Assembly (NCBI RefSeq): GCF_033441515.1
Contig: NZ_JAWQJT010000004.1
Span: forward strand, 496,001-560,000
Length of the DNA: 64,000 bases
Reading direction: 5' to 3'
Source: Amycolatopsis solani
GTDB taxonomy: Bacteria > Actinomycetota > Actinomycetes > Mycobacteriales > Pseudonocardiaceae
A program made the translations under genes and the position numbers. Positions 17,199-26,137 of this stretch are shown one piece after another. Below the pieces are notes generated by a model. That model was not told the origin of the DNA, made no database searches, and worked only from the letters and a program-made list of their open reading frames with translations. How positions within the stretch are numbered: the stretch's first letter is position 1; each line of letters begins with the position of its first letter.

Positions 17199-17321
17199 AT
17201 GAAGGTCCGCAGCTCGATCCGCTCGCTGGCCCGCCAGCAGGGCGCGCAGGTCATCCGCCGCGGCAACCGGGTGTTCGTGATCAACAAGGACAACCCGCGC
17301 TCGAAGGCGCGTCAGGGCTGA
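17199..17321 (+). CDS. rpmJ: 50S ribosomal protein L36, cysteine-free (C-) paralogue
   Basis: A 40-residue ribosomal protein L36: [14 protein letters not shown], then [17 protein letters not shown] and a terminal ARQG. The usual zinc ligands (three cysteines and a histidine) are all absent, replaced by Ala, Gln and Asn/Lys. This is therefore the zinc-independent form, like E. coli YkgO or Streptomyces RpmJ2, which replaces the zinc-bearing L36 when zinc is scarce. It stands alone rather than in the S13/S11 operon, as expected for the second copy. AAGGA lies upstream of the ATG. Its 3' end overlaps the convergent monooxygenase gene by 10 nt. Zur control is typical for such paralogues but no Zur box is evident. 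Confidence 0.92.
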   Translation: MKVRSSIRSLARQQGAQVIRRGNRVFVINKDNPRSKARQG

Positions 17322-18787
17322 ACCGCGCTCGCCGGCGTGCGGGACCCGAACCGCAGCACGCCGTCGTCGAGCCGGGTGAAGCGCATGTCCGCCAGATCCA
17401 GCAGGTAGTTCTGGCGCATCATCCAGGGCCGCTTCCCGCCCTGCTTCGGCAGGCCGGAAGCGGCCCTTTTGATGTACCCGGACTGCAGGTCCACGATTGG
17501 CCGCGGCTCACCGGCCGACTCCGCCGACGCCGGGTCGGGCACGCAGAACGCGTACCCGTGGCGATCCAGGTGCGCCAGCAGCCGGCAGACGTACTGGGAC
17601 GCCAGATCCGCCCGCAGCGTCCACGAGTTGTTCGTGTAGCCCACGCACCACGCCAGGTTCGGGACGCCGCCGAACATCATGCCCTTGTACGCCCGCTGCT
17701 CCCCCGGCTCGATCGCGCGGCCGTCGACGTCGAGTGAAATCCCGCCGAAGGCCACCAGGCGAAGGCCGGTCGCCGTGACGATGATGTCCGCCGGCACCGT
17801 ACGTCCCGAAGCCAGTTCCACTCCGGTTTCGGTGAAGCGCGAGATCCCGTCCGTCACGATGTCGGCCTTGCCCGACCGCAGCGCCTTGAACAGGTCCGCG
17901 TCCGGGACCAGGCACAGGCGCTGGTCCCACGGGTCGTACGACGGCACGAAGTGCGGGTCCACCGGGATCGACGCCGGCAGCTGCGCCGCCACGCGGTCGC
18001 GCAGCGCCCGCGCGGCCCGGCCCGGGAGGCGGCGCATCAGCTGGAAGAACAGCGTTCCCATGACCACGTTCTTGCCGCGGACCACCCGGTGCGCGAGCTT
18101 CTCCGGCAGCAGCGCGCGGATCCGGTCGGCGAGCGCGTCGCGGCCCGGGCGCGCCACGATGTACGACGGCGAGCGCTGCAGCATCGTCACGCTCGAAGCG
18201 CGAGAGGCCATCGCCGGGACGAGCGTCACCGCCGTCGCGCCGCTGCCGATCACGACGACCCGCTTGTCCGTGTAGTCCAGCGACGAAGGCCAGTGCTGCG
18301 GGTGGACGATCTCGCCCGCGAAGTCCGCGCGGCCCGGGAAGTCGACGACGTGCCCGGACTCGTAGGAGTAGTAACCACTGCACAGGTACAGGAACCGGCA
18401 CGTGAACGTCGCGCCGTGTGCCGTCGAGACCGTCCACCGCGCCGACGAAGACGACCACGACGCCCGCACCACCCGGTGCCCGAAGCGGATCCGGTCGACG
18501 ATCCCGTGCGCGGCCGCCGTCTCGCGGATGTACGCGAGGATCGACGGCCCGTCCGCGATCGCCTGGGGGTCCTTCCACGGGCGGAACGGGTAGCCGAGGG
18601 TGAACATGTCCGAATCCGACCGGATGCCGGGGTAGCGGAACAGGTCCCAGGTGCCGCCGATGGTGTCGCGCGCTTCGAGCACCGCGTACGTCTTGCCCGG
18701 CAGCCGTTCCTGGAGCCGGCAGGCCGCGCCGATGCCGGACAGCCCGGCCCCCACGATCAGGACGTCGACGTGTTCGGCACCGGTCAT
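17312..18787 (-). CDS. Flavin-containing (Baeyer-Villiger-type) monooxygenase
   Basis: A 491-residue FAD/NADPH monooxygenase. The FAD Rossmann motif [10 protein letters not shown] is at residues ~13-22, with GGTW near 46. The Baeyer-Villiger fingerprint [12 protein letters not shown] (FxGxxxHxxxWP) lies at ~150-161, and the NADPH motif GSGATA near 173. TGL at ~335 and the long C-terminal part fit the EtaA/EthA-like branch of the family. Such enzymes oxygenate ketones or sulfur compounds such as thioamides. The ATG at 18787 gives a normal N-terminus; the upstream extension is arginine-rich and unlikely. It is convergent with rpmJ and 22 nt downstream of the lyase gene. The natural substrate is unknown. 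Confidence 0.88.
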   Translation of the reverse strand: MTGAEHVDVLIVGAGLSGIGAACRLQERLPGKTYAVLEARDTIGGTWDLFRYPGIRSDSDMFTLGYPFRPWKDPQAIADGPSILAYIRETAAAHGIVDRIRFGHRVVRASWSSSSARWTVSTAHGATFTCRFLYLCSGYYSYESGHVVDFPGRADFAGEIVHPQHWPSSLDYTDKRVVVIGSGATAVTLVPAMASRASSVTMLQRSPSYIVARPGRDALADRIRALLPEKLAHRVVRGKNVVMGTLFFQLMRRLPGRAARALRDRVAAQLPASIPVDPHFVPSYDPWDQRLCLVPDADLFKALRSGKADIVTDGISRFTETGVELASGRTVPADIIVTATGLRLVAFGGISLDVDGRAIEPGEQRAYKGMMFGGVPNLAWCVGYTNNSWTLRADLASQYVCRLLAHLDRHGYAFCVPDPASAESAGEPRPIVDLQSGYIKRAASGLPKQGGKRPWMMRQNYLLDLADMRFTRLDDGVLRFGSRTPASAVQP

Positions 18788-18809
18788 GGTTCGCAGCGTA
18801 ACCGGGGCC

Positions 18810-21164
18810 CTACCACCGCACGACCCGCGTCGCGCCGAACGTGCCCTTGAGCGGCACCGCAACGGGCTTGCCGTGCACGGTCACCGTCACGCTCTCCTGT
18901 GTCTGCGTCGGGTCCGACACCGCCAGCTGATGCCGCCCGACCGCGACCGACGCGGGCCCGGAGGCGCTGACGCCGTCGACCGAACCGGCCGCGAAGAAGT
19001 TCGCCAGCAGCACGTCCCCGGTCTGGACGGCCTGGACCGTCGCGGTGTTGGACCGCACGCGCCACGCCCAGGACGCCGCCAGGGTGCCGAGCATCGACGC
19101 GCCCGGCAGCACCGCGTACGCGTACGTCGCGCCCGTCGGCTGCACGCCGTGCTCCAGGATCAGCTTCTGGTACCGGCGCGTGTTCGGCGTGGTGGTGCCC
19201 TTGGTGTTGGCGCCGGTGTCGATGTCGCGCCACGCGCCGGTCCGATCCTCGCGCAGCGCCGTCACCGAAGCGCCGTCCAGGACCACGTACCCGCCGACGT
19301 CCTCCAGGTGCACCCAGCGCGGCTTGCGCAGCGCGGACGCCTTGCCGGGGTCGGTGGCCACCCGCCGGCCGTCCGCGAGCAGCGCCCCGCCCCCGCCCTC
19401 GCCGAGGTTGCGGTTCTCGATCGTCGTGCGCACCGCGTGGCCGGACGTGCTCGTGATCCCGGCGCCGAGGCACAGGATCCCGGCCGGGGTGAAGAACCAC
19501 GACTTCTTCGCGACCAGCGAGCCGTCCCAGGACTTGAAGTCGAGCGCGTAGGCGCCGCTGCGCGCGTCCCAGCGGACGCCGCCGGTGTGCGGGTTCGGCC
19601 CGACCGGCACGCCGCCGAACGCCGGGTCGGGCGGCCCGTCGTTTTCCGTCGTGCCGGGCAGCAGCAGCGGGTCGACGGTCGGCCAGTAGGCGTCGGTGTA
19701 GTGGCCCTTGGCGTTCGGGAGGAACGTGTAGAGCACGCCGTCGCCGACGTGGTAGCCCTTGAGGTTCTGGCCGTTGATGGCTTCGTAGCGCGAGATTCGC
19801 GTCGAGCTGACGCCGAGGGAGGCCGACCAGTCCTCGGTGACGTGGACCAGGCGGTCCTGCTGGCCGAAGTTCCGGTGCGTGGCGGTGACCCGCGCCGGGC
19901 GCGCGCCCGAGGCGAGCATGTCCTGCGCGAACTCGATGCCCGGCGTCGCCACCAGGTCCGGGCCGGGCGCGAACCGTTCGGGGTCCGGGATCCTCAGGAA
20001 CGGCGCGTACGCGCCTTCCTTGATCCACTTCGCGGCCAGCGCGTTGAGGTCGGTCTTGGTCTTGCCCGAAGCCGTCCGCGCCAGCACGAGGGTCGCGACG
20101 GTGAGCTGGTGGCCGATGTCGTGCCCGGTCTCCCCCTGCCGCGACAGCATCCGCCCGCGCACCGGCTCCATCAGCGCGCCCGCGTAGACGAACGGCGCGA
20201 AGCTGTCCGCGACCAAGGCGTAGATCTTGTCCTTGAGCGGCTGCGGGAGCGCGTACTCGGTGCCCTGCGTGACGTGGATGGCGCCGGCGAGCGCGGTGAG
20301 CAGCACGATGCCGTAGTGCCCGGGGTACGGGATGGTGTCGTGCTGGAGGAACGAGCCGTCGACGTGGAAGCCGTCGCCGGCCGCGCGGTCCAGCTTCGCC
20401 ACGACGCTCGCCGCGCCCCCGCCGGCGACGTCGGTGAGCGCGTCGAGGCCGGTCTTGATCCACGCGGCGTCGCCGAGCAGCGCGCCGGACACGATCGAGA
20501 TCAGCGCCTTGTCCGCCCGGTTGGCCCCGGTTTCGACGACGGCCGCGTTGTTCGCGCGCCGGTTCGGATCGCCGACGAACCGCTTGACCGGCTTGAGGTA
20601 GCGGGCGAGCTGGTCCGCGGTCAGCTGGTCGGCGACCACCGAAAGCGTGTGCAGCAGGTAGTACGGGATGCCGATCTCGTAGGTGTACCAGTTGCCGATC
20701 TCGCCGACGTTTTCGTTGTACTGGCTGGTGTAGATCAGCTCGAGCGCCGCCTTGATCCGCTCGAGCACCGCCGGATCGCCGGCCAGCGCACCGCCCGGGG
20801 TACCCCAGTCGACGGCGATCGCGCGCAGCCGGGCGTACATCGACGTAGTGTAGTCACTGCCCGGCCCGAGCGGCAGGTCCGTCCACAGTGGAGCGCCACC
20901 GCCGGCGACGGACAGGCTCGAGTGGTACGCCTTAGCCACGCGGCTTAAGTTCGCGAGCGCCTCGGTCCGTTCCGGCGACGGCCGGTTGATCCCGGTCTGC
21001 AGCTGCCGGTAGGCAGCAACGATCGGCGCCGTCGCGGCGGGCACCCCACTCGCGGCGCCGCCCACGGGCCCAGCGCCGGCGGCGAACGCCGGACGGGCGA
21101 GGAGCACGGTGGAAGCGGCCGCCAGGGCACCACCGCGCAGGGCATTTCTCCGGTTCACGGGCAT
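18810..21164 (-). CDS. Secreted polysaccharide lyase family 8 (hyaluronate/xanthan lyase type)
   Basis: A 784-residue exported lyase. The N-terminus PVNRRNALRGGALAAASTVLLARPAFA is a Tat-like signal peptide with cleavage after AFA. The catalytic alpha/alpha toroid carries the PL8 set: NWYTYEIGIPYYL, TGANRADKA (Asn), DGSFLQHDTIPYPGHYG (His and Tyr) and RGRMLSRQG (Arg). The C-terminal half is the beta-sandwich domain. PL8 enzymes cleave uronic-acid-containing polysaccharides (hyaluronan, chondroitin, xanthan) by beta-elimination; which one is used here cannot be read from sequence. It neighbours the uronate catabolic genes. Unsaturated products would still need a glucuronyl hydrolase, which is not in this window. 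Confidence 0.88.
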   Translation of the reverse strand: MPVNRRNALRGGALAAASTVLLARPAFAAGAGPVGGAASGVPAATAPIVAAYRQLQTGINRPSPERTEALANLSRVAKAYHSSLSVAGGGAPLWTDLPLGPGSDYTTSMYARLRAIAVDWGTPGGALAGDPAVLERIKAALELIYTSQYNENVGEIGNWYTYEIGIPYYLLHTLSVVADQLTADQLARYLKPVKRFVGDPNRRANNAAVVETGANRADKALISIVSGALLGDAAWIKTGLDALTDVAGGGAASVVAKLDRAAGDGFHVDGSFLQHDTIPYPGHYGIVLLTALAGAIHVTQGTEYALPQPLKDKIYALVADSFAPFVYAGALMEPVRGRMLSRQGETGHDIGHQLTVATLVLARTASGKTKTDLNALAAKWIKEGAYAPFLRIPDPERFAPGPDLVATPGIEFAQDMLASGARPARVTATHRNFGQQDRLVHVTEDWSASLGVSSTRISRYEAINGQNLKGYHVGDGVLYTFLPNAKGHYTDAYWPTVDPLLLPGTTENDGPPDPAFGGVPVGPNPHTGGVRWDARSGAYALDFKSWDGSLVAKKSWFFTPAGILCLGAGITSTSGHAVRTTIENRNLGEGGGGALLADGRRVATDPGKASALRKPRWVHLEDVGGYVVLDGASVTALREDRTGAWRDIDTGANTKGTTTPNTRRYQKLILEHGVQPTGATYAYAVLPGASMLGTLAASWAWRVRSNTATVQAVQTGDVLLANFFAAGSVDGVSASGPASVAVGRHQLAVSDPTQTQESVTVTVHGKPVAVPLKGTFGATRVVRW

Positions 21165-21243
21165 GACGACGACTCCCAGGATCAAGACAGCCTTGGCTTG
21201 CGGGGAAGGGGATTCAGTTGTGCGGCGGCGTGGTGGAGCATCA

Positions 21244-21300
21244 CCCCGCACTTTCACGTGAAAGTGCGGGGCCCAGGTTGGCACTTTCACGTGAAAGTGC
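21244..21300. repeat. Two copies of a CACGTG-centred 20-bp palindrome
   Basis: GCACTTTCACGTGAAAGTGC occurs at 21248-21267 and again at 21281-21300, separated by 13 nt. The first copy extends by four C:G pairs to a perfect 28-bp palindrome (21244-21271). The pair fills the gap between the lyase and aldehyde dehydrogenase genes (both minus strand). Two further copies lie inside scpB (62033-62085), so this is a dispersed repeat. It may fold as a hairpin or serve as a protein-binding site. Confidence 0.85.
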
Positions 21301-21303
21301 GAG

Positions 21304-22746
21304 TCAGCGGGAGCCGTCGGTGCGGCGGGGCAGTTGCCAGGGGTTGGCCTCCTGCAAGGGTTCGGGGAGCAGCGCGTCCGGGAAGCCCTGCCAGGCGATC
21401 GGGCGCAGGAAGCGCTCGATCGCCGCGGTGCCGACGGACGTCGTCGTCGGGGCGGTCGTCGCCGGGTACGGGCCGCCGTGGTGCTGGGCCCAGCTCACCG
21501 TCACGCCGGTGGGCCAGTCGTTCCACAGCAGGCGGCCGGCGATGCGGGCCAGTGGGGGCAGCACCGGCCGGAGCCAGTCCGCGTCGGACTCCTCGCCGTG
21601 GATCGTGGCGGTGAGCCCCGGTTCGATCACGTCGAGCAGGCGCAGCAGCTCGGCCTGGTCGGCGTAGGTGACGATCAGCGACGCCGGGCCGAAGCACTCC
21701 TCGTGCACGGTGTCGCCGCCCTCGAGGAACTGCTTGCCGGTGGTCGCCAGGAGCGTCGGGGCGAACGCCGCCGACGAAGACACCACCTCGACGCCCGGCA
21801 CCTCCTGCAGCGCCGCAAGCTTCGACGCATACCCCGAAGCGATGCGGTCGTTGAGCATCGGCTGGGCCGCGGCGCCCGCCAGCGCGTCCTTCAACGTCGA
21901 GGTCAAGCCGTGGTCCTCGGGCAGGAACAGCAGGCCCGGCTTGGTGCAGAACTGCCCGGCGCCCAGGGTGAACGACCCGGCGTACCCCTTGGCGACGGCT
22001 TCCCCGCGCGCGGCGATCGCGGCTTCGGTCACCACGACCGGGTTGACGCTGCCGAGCTCGCCGTAGAACGGGATCGGCCGCGGCCGAGCGTTCGCGATGT
22101 CGAACAACGCCCGGCCGCCCGGGATGGAGCCGGTGAACGACGCCGCCGCGATGCGCGGGTCCTTCAGCGCCGTGACACCTTCGTCCTGCCCGAAGATCAC
22201 GTCGAAGATGCCGTCCGGCGCGCCGGCGCCGATCAGGGCTTCGCGCACGATGCGGCCGGTCAGCGCGGACAGCTCCGGGTGCCCGGGGTGCGCCTTGAGG
22301 ATCACCGGGCAGCCCGCGGCGAGCGCGGACGCCGTGTCGCCGCCGGCGACGCTGAACGCGAACGGGAAGTTGCTCGCGGCGAACACCAGCACCGGGCCGA
22401 TGGCGGTCTTCACGCGGCGGATGTCCGGGCGGGGGCCCATCGGCCAGTCCGGGTCGGCGTGGTCGACGGTCGCGCCGAGGAACTCGCCGTCGGTGAGCAC
22501 CTCGCCGAACAGGCGCAGCTGGAACGTCGTGCGCTTCAGCTCGCCCGCCAGCCGCGGGGTGGCCGGCAGGTGCGTTTCGGCGTGGGCCAGCGGGACGAGG
22601 TCGTCCGCGGCGGCGTCCAGTGCGTCGGCGGCCGCGACCAGCCAGCGGGCGCGCTCGGCCGGGGTGGCCTCGGCGGCGGGACGGGCGGCTTCGGCGGCGG
22701 CCGCCAGGATCTTCTCGAGCGTGGCGGCTTCGGTGGCCTGGCTCAT
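21304..22746 (-). CDS. 2,5-dioxovalerate (alpha-ketoglutarate semialdehyde) dehydrogenase
   Basis: A 480-residue NAD(P)+ aldehyde dehydrogenase. The catalytic cysteine is in AGQFCTKPG and the general base in FYGELGSVNP, the sequence context of the alpha-ketoglutaric semialdehyde dehydrogenase branch. FAASNFPFAFSVAGGDTASALAAGCPVILKAHPGHPE is the cofactor and oxyanion region. It oxidises 2,5-dioxopentanoate to 2-oxoglutarate, the last step of oxidative uronate/aldarate catabolism. The ATG is 15 nt after the stop of the unrecognised gene, in one operon with glucarate dehydratase and the 5-keto-4-deoxyglucarate dehydratase gene. It is the last gene of that run. Confidence 0.9.
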   Translation of the reverse strand: MSQATEAATLEKILAAAAEAARPAAEATPAERARWLVAAADALDAAADDLVPLAHAETHLPATPRLAGELKRTTFQLRLFGEVLTDGEFLGATVDHADPDWPMGPRPDIRRVKTAIGPVLVFAASNFPFAFSVAGGDTASALAAGCPVILKAHPGHPELSALTGRIVREALIGAGAPDGIFDVIFGQDEGVTALKDPRIAAASFTGSIPGGRALFDIANARPRPIPFYGELGSVNPVVVTEAAIAARGEAVAKGYAGSFTLGAGQFCTKPGLLFLPEDHGLTSTLKDALAGAAAQPMLNDRIASGYASKLAALQEVPGVEVVSSSAAFAPTLLATTGKQFLEGGDTVHEECFGPASLIVTYADQAELLRLLDVIEPGLTATIHGEESDADWLRPVLPPLARIAGRLLWNDWPTGVTVSWAQHHGGPYPATTAPTTTSVGTAAIERFLRPIAWQGFPDALLPEPLQEANPWQLPRRTDGSR

Positions 22747-22761
22747 TTGGGGTACAGCTCC

Positions 22762-23889
22762 TCAGTTCTCATGGGCGGCGGCGGTGGCCGTGGCCAGGTC
22801 GCCCCAGCGACCCGGACCGGCCAGTCCGAGGTGGTACAGGTGCAGCTCCGCGGCGCCCGCCTTGGCCAGCTCGCCGGCGTACGCGGCGATGTCCGGCACC
22901 CGGGCGGCGGCGACCGCGGTGATGTAACTGCCGATCGCGACCCGCTCGGGCAGTGCCTCCCGGGCCGCCGCGACGGCCTCGGCACCCGTGGCGGGCGCCC
23001 AGCCGAACAATACGACCGCGTCGACGTCGTCCGCAGCGGACGGCGTCAGCCCCGGCAGTGCGCCGGTGACCCACGGGTCGAGCGCGCCGTGCAACACGAT
23101 CCGCACCCCCGAAGGCAGCACCGCCAGCACCGCGGCCCGCAAGGCGTCGGTGGCTTCCTGCCGGACCCGCAGCAGCATCGAGGTCAACGACGGCGGCAGT
23201 CCGTCGGCCGTCACCCCCAGGTCGCCGGTCGCGATCAGCCGCCGGACCTCCTCGACGAGCTGGGCCCGGACGGTGTCCGCGTCGACGTCCCATGACGCGG
23301 CGCACGCGTCGCAGCAGCAGATCGACAGCAGCCGGGCCACCGCGGGCGCCCAGACGCCGTCGGTCTTCTCGTGCTGGTGCTGGTGCACCGCGCCGAGCGG
23401 GCCGCACGCCTCGAGGATCACCGACGACAGCTCCAGCCCGGCGACGGCCTGCGCGGTCAGCGTCGCCGCGTACTCGCGCACCGCGGGCTGCGACGGGCAC
23501 AGCGCCCACGGGTACGGCTCGCCGAAGCAGTTGCGCACCACGACGTCCGGGTGCTCGTAGCCGAGCTGGGAGTTGTGGGTCAGCACGATCCACGCGGCCG
23601 CCGGTATCCCGGCCTCGTTGAGCAGCCGGACCGCGTCACCGCCGGAGTCCTCCGGCGAAACCCAGTCCGGAGTGGACGGACGCAGCGCACCCCACCCTTC
23701 GGAAACCGGGCGGTAGAACGCCGCGTGCCGAGCGACGACCGAAGTCCGCGAAGCCGACCACGGCGTCGCCGCGCGGGCGCTGTGGTACGACAGCGCCACG
23801 GCCACCTCGTCGACGCCCAGATCCCGGACGCGCGCGGCGAACCCGGACTCCAGGACGTCCCAGGGGTAGGCGTATCCCGTCACCTTCAC
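22762..23889 (-). CDS. Unrecognised TIM-barrel-like protein in the uronate cluster
   Basis: A 375-residue soluble protein not assigned to a named family. It starts GYAYPWDVLESGFAARVRDLGVDEVAVALSYHS, like the first strand/helix of a TIM barrel. The segment YEHPDVVVRNCFGEPYPWALCPSQPAVREY resembles uncharacterised glycosidase-like barrels. A cysteine cluster CCCDACAASWDVD near residue 200 could bind metal. VILEACGP and VVLFGWAP are further strand ends. The GTG at 23889 is chosen because it lies 4 nt after the glucarate dehydratase stop with GAGGTGG upstream. Position suggests a role in supplying or opening a uronate derivative, perhaps a hydrolase or lactonase; this is speculation. Confidence 0.7.
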   Translation of the reverse strand: MKVTGYAYPWDVLESGFAARVRDLGVDEVAVALSYHSARAATPWSASRTSVVARHAAFYRPVSEGWGALRPSTPDWVSPEDSGGDAVRLLNEAGIPAAAWIVLTHNSQLGYEHPDVVVRNCFGEPYPWALCPSQPAVREYAATLTAQAVAGLELSSVILEACGPLGAVHQHQHEKTDGVWAPAVARLLSICCCDACAASWDVDADTVRAQLVEEVRRLIATGDLGVTADGLPPSLTSMLLRVRQEATDALRAAVLAVLPSGVRIVLHGALDPWVTGALPGLTPSAADDVDAVVLFGWAPATGAEAVAAAREALPERVAIGSYITAVAAARVPDIAAYAGELAKAGAAELHLYHLGLAGPGRWGDLATATAAAHEN

Positions 23890-23893
23890 CGGG

Positions 23894-25150
23894 TCACCAC
23901 CTCGCCGTGTTCGGCTCGAACCCCGGCACATACTTGCGCATGTAGGTCACGTCGTCCCGTTTGGTCAGTCCACATCGGACGTAGTTCTCGTGCAGGCGGG
24001 CCAGCGCGTCCTCGTCCAGTCGTACGCCGAGGCCCGGGGCCGCCGGTACCGCGACGGCGCCGTCCCGGAAGGAAAGCGCGCCCGGTTCGATGACGTCCTC
24101 GACCTTCCACGGCCAGTGCGTGTCGCACGCGTAGGTCAGGTGCGGGGTCGCCGCGGCGACCTGCACCATCGCGGCCAGGCTGATCCCGAGGTGGCTGTTG
24201 GAGTGCATCGACAGGCCGACGCCGAAGCTCTCGCACGTCGTCGACAGCGACTGCGTCGCCCGCAGGCCGCCCCAGAAGTGGTGGTCCGACAGCAGGACGC
24301 CGATCGCGCGCGCCCGGAAGCCCGGGTCGATGTCGCCGAAGTTGACCACGCACATGTTGGTGGCCAGCGGCATCGACGCCTCGGTTGCCACCTGCGCCAT
24401 GCCCTCGATGCCCGGCGTCGGGTCTTCGAGGTACTCGAGGACGCCGTCGAGCTCACCGGCGACCCGGATGCCGGTCTCAGGAGTCCACGCGCCGTTCGGG
24501 TCGATCCGCAGCGGGTGGCCGGGGAACGCCTCGGCCAGCGCGCGGATCCCGTCGACCTCCTGGCCCGGTTCGAAGACGCCGCCCTTGAGCTTGATCGAGC
24601 GGAAGCCGTACTCGTCGATCATCCGTTTCGCCGACCCCACCAGGGTTTCCGGCGTGGTGATCTCGCCCCAGGAGTCCTCGCGGCCGTCGACGTGCTTGCC
24701 GTACTTGTAGAACAGGTACGCCGAGAACTCGACGGCGTCACGCGCCTTGCCGCCGAGCAGGTCGGTGATCGGGCGCCCGAGGTACTGGCCCTGCGCGTCC
24801 AGGCACGCGACCTCGAACAGCGAATAGACGCTGGCGATGGTCTTGCGGATGGAGAACCCGCCGATCAGCCCGTGCGCGTCGGTCAGAACCGTGTCCGACA
24901 ACGCCCGCGCGACCAGCCGCTGCAGCCCGGGCAGGTCGAAGACGTCGTGGCCGCGCAGCTGCGGCAGCACCTTGCGGACCTCGCCGAGGAACGCGGAATC
25001 GCCGTAGGACTCGCCGAGCCCGACGATCCCGTCCTCGCACTTCACCTGCACGACGCTGCGCAGCGCGAACGGCTCGTGCACGCCCATCACGTTGAGCAGC
25101 GGCGGGTCGGCGAACGCGACCGGCGTCAGCACCACATCGAGGATCTTCAT
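23894..25150 (-). CDS. gudD: Glucarate dehydratase (enolase superfamily)
   Basis: A 418-residue enolase-superfamily acid-sugar dehydratase. It has the KxK base (SIKLKGG), metal ligands in RIDPNGAW, EYLEDPTP and ATNMCVVNFGD, and the second base region SDHHFWGGL followed by HSNSHLGIS. The motifs and length match glucarate dehydratase rather than mandelate racemase or galactonate dehydratase. It converts D-glucarate (and often L-idarate) to 5-keto-4-deoxy-D-glucarate. The start ATG overlaps the upstream kdgD stop by 1 nt (TGATG). The operon order kdgD-gudD-unknown-semialdehyde dehydrogenase matches the reaction order closely. Confidence 0.92.
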   Translation of the reverse strand: MKILDVVLTPVAFADPPLLNVMGVHEPFALRSVVQVKCEDGIVGLGESYGDSAFLGEVRKVLPQLRGHDVFDLPGLQRLVARALSDTVLTDAHGLIGGFSIRKTIASVYSLFEVACLDAQGQYLGRPITDLLGGKARDAVEFSAYLFYKYGKHVDGREDSWGEITTPETLVGSAKRMIDEYGFRSIKLKGGVFEPGQEVDGIRALAEAFPGHPLRIDPNGAWTPETGIRVAGELDGVLEYLEDPTPGIEGMAQVATEASMPLATNMCVVNFGDIDPGFRARAIGVLLSDHHFWGGLRATQSLSTTCESFGVGLSMHSNSHLGISLAAMVQVAAATPHLTYACDTHWPWKVEDVIEPGALSFRDGAVAVPAAPGLGVRLDEDALARLHENYVRCGLTKRDDVTYMRKYVPGFEPNTARW

Positions 25151-26085
25151 CAGCCCAGCGCCTTCAGCGTGACGAAGCCGTCCTCCACGATCTTCTCGAG
25201 CCGGTGGACCTGCTCCGGCGTCGGCTCGACCAGCGGCGGCCGGACCGGGCCGACCTTGTCGCCGCGCAACCGCGCGGCGGCCTTCACCAGGGACACGGCG
25301 AAGCCCGGCGTCTCGTCCCGCAGCGCCACCAGCGGCAGGTAGAAGCCGGTCAGCAGCGCGTCCAGCACGCGGGTGTCGCCCTCGCCGAGCGCGCGGTGGA
25401 AGCGGTGCGCGATCTCCGGCGCGAAGCAGTGCACCGCCGAGGAGTAGCGGGCGACGCCGATCGAGGCGTACGCCTTGGCCGAGACCTCCGCGGTCGGCAA
25501 CCCGTTGAAGAACAGGAACTTCCGCGCCCGCTCGGTGTCCAGCGCCCGGATCGTGGTGACGATCCGGGTCATCACCTCGACGTCGCCGTAGCCGTCCTTG
25601 AGCCCCACGATCGAGGGAATGTCGAGCAGCGCCGCCGCCGTCTGCGCCGTGTACACCCCGGTGCCGCGGTGGTAGACGATCACCGGCACCGACGAGTCGC
25701 CGACGGCGTACCGGACGAAGTCGACCAGGCCGCTGGGCGGCCCGGTGACCAGGTACGGCGGCAGCAGCAGGACGCCGTCGGCACCCCCGGCCTCGGCGAG
25801 GGCGATGCCCGCCCGCGCCGAGGCGGCACCCCCGCCCGCACCCACCCAGACCGGAACCCGGCCCGCGGTGACCTCACGGGTCTTCGCGAGCACAGCGGCG
25901 TGCTCGGCCGGCGACAGGGAGCTGAATTCACCCGTGCCGCACGCGACGAACAGGGCGCCGGCGCCCGCCGCGATGTGGCTCTCCACGTTCTCCGCGAGCG
26001 CGTCGAGGTTGACCTCGAGGTCCTCGGTGAACGGGGTGAGGGGGAAGGCCAGCAGGCCGTCCAGCGCGATCTCGGTCTGTGCCAT
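25150..26085 (-). CDS. kdgD: 5-dehydro-4-deoxyglucarate dehydratase
   Basis: A 311-residue member of the DHDPS/N-acetylneuraminate lyase superfamily. The Schiff-base lysine is in IVGLKDGYGD and the catalytic tyrosine in VIVYHRGTGVY. FPLTPFTEDLEVNLDAL and CGTGEFSSLSPAE are typical of KdgD. It dehydrates and decarboxylates 5-keto-4-deoxyglucarate to 2,5-dioxopentanoate, feeding the semialdehyde dehydrogenase of the same operon. GGAGAG lies about 10 nt upstream of the ATG. It is 52 nt downstream of the symporter gene and overlaps gudD by 1 nt. Confidence 0.92.
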   Translation of the reverse strand: MAQTEIALDGLLAFPLTPFTEDLEVNLDALAENVESHIAAGAGALFVACGTGEFSSLSPAEHAAVLAKTREVTAGRVPVWVGAGGGAASARAGIALAEAGGADGVLLLPPYLVTGPPSGLVDFVRYAVGDSSVPVIVYHRGTGVYTAQTAAALLDIPSIVGLKDGYGDVEVMTRIVTTIRALDTERARKFLFFNGLPTAEVSAKAYASIGVARYSSAVHCFAPEIAHRFHRALGEGDTRVLDALLTGFYLPLVALRDETPGFAVSLVKAAARLRGDKVGPVRPPLVEPTPEQVHRLEKIVEDGFVTLKALG

Positions 26086-26137
26086 CTGTTTTCTGCTCTC
26101 CGTTGGTCGGGTGCGGCCGGGGGTGGACCGGCTTCGG

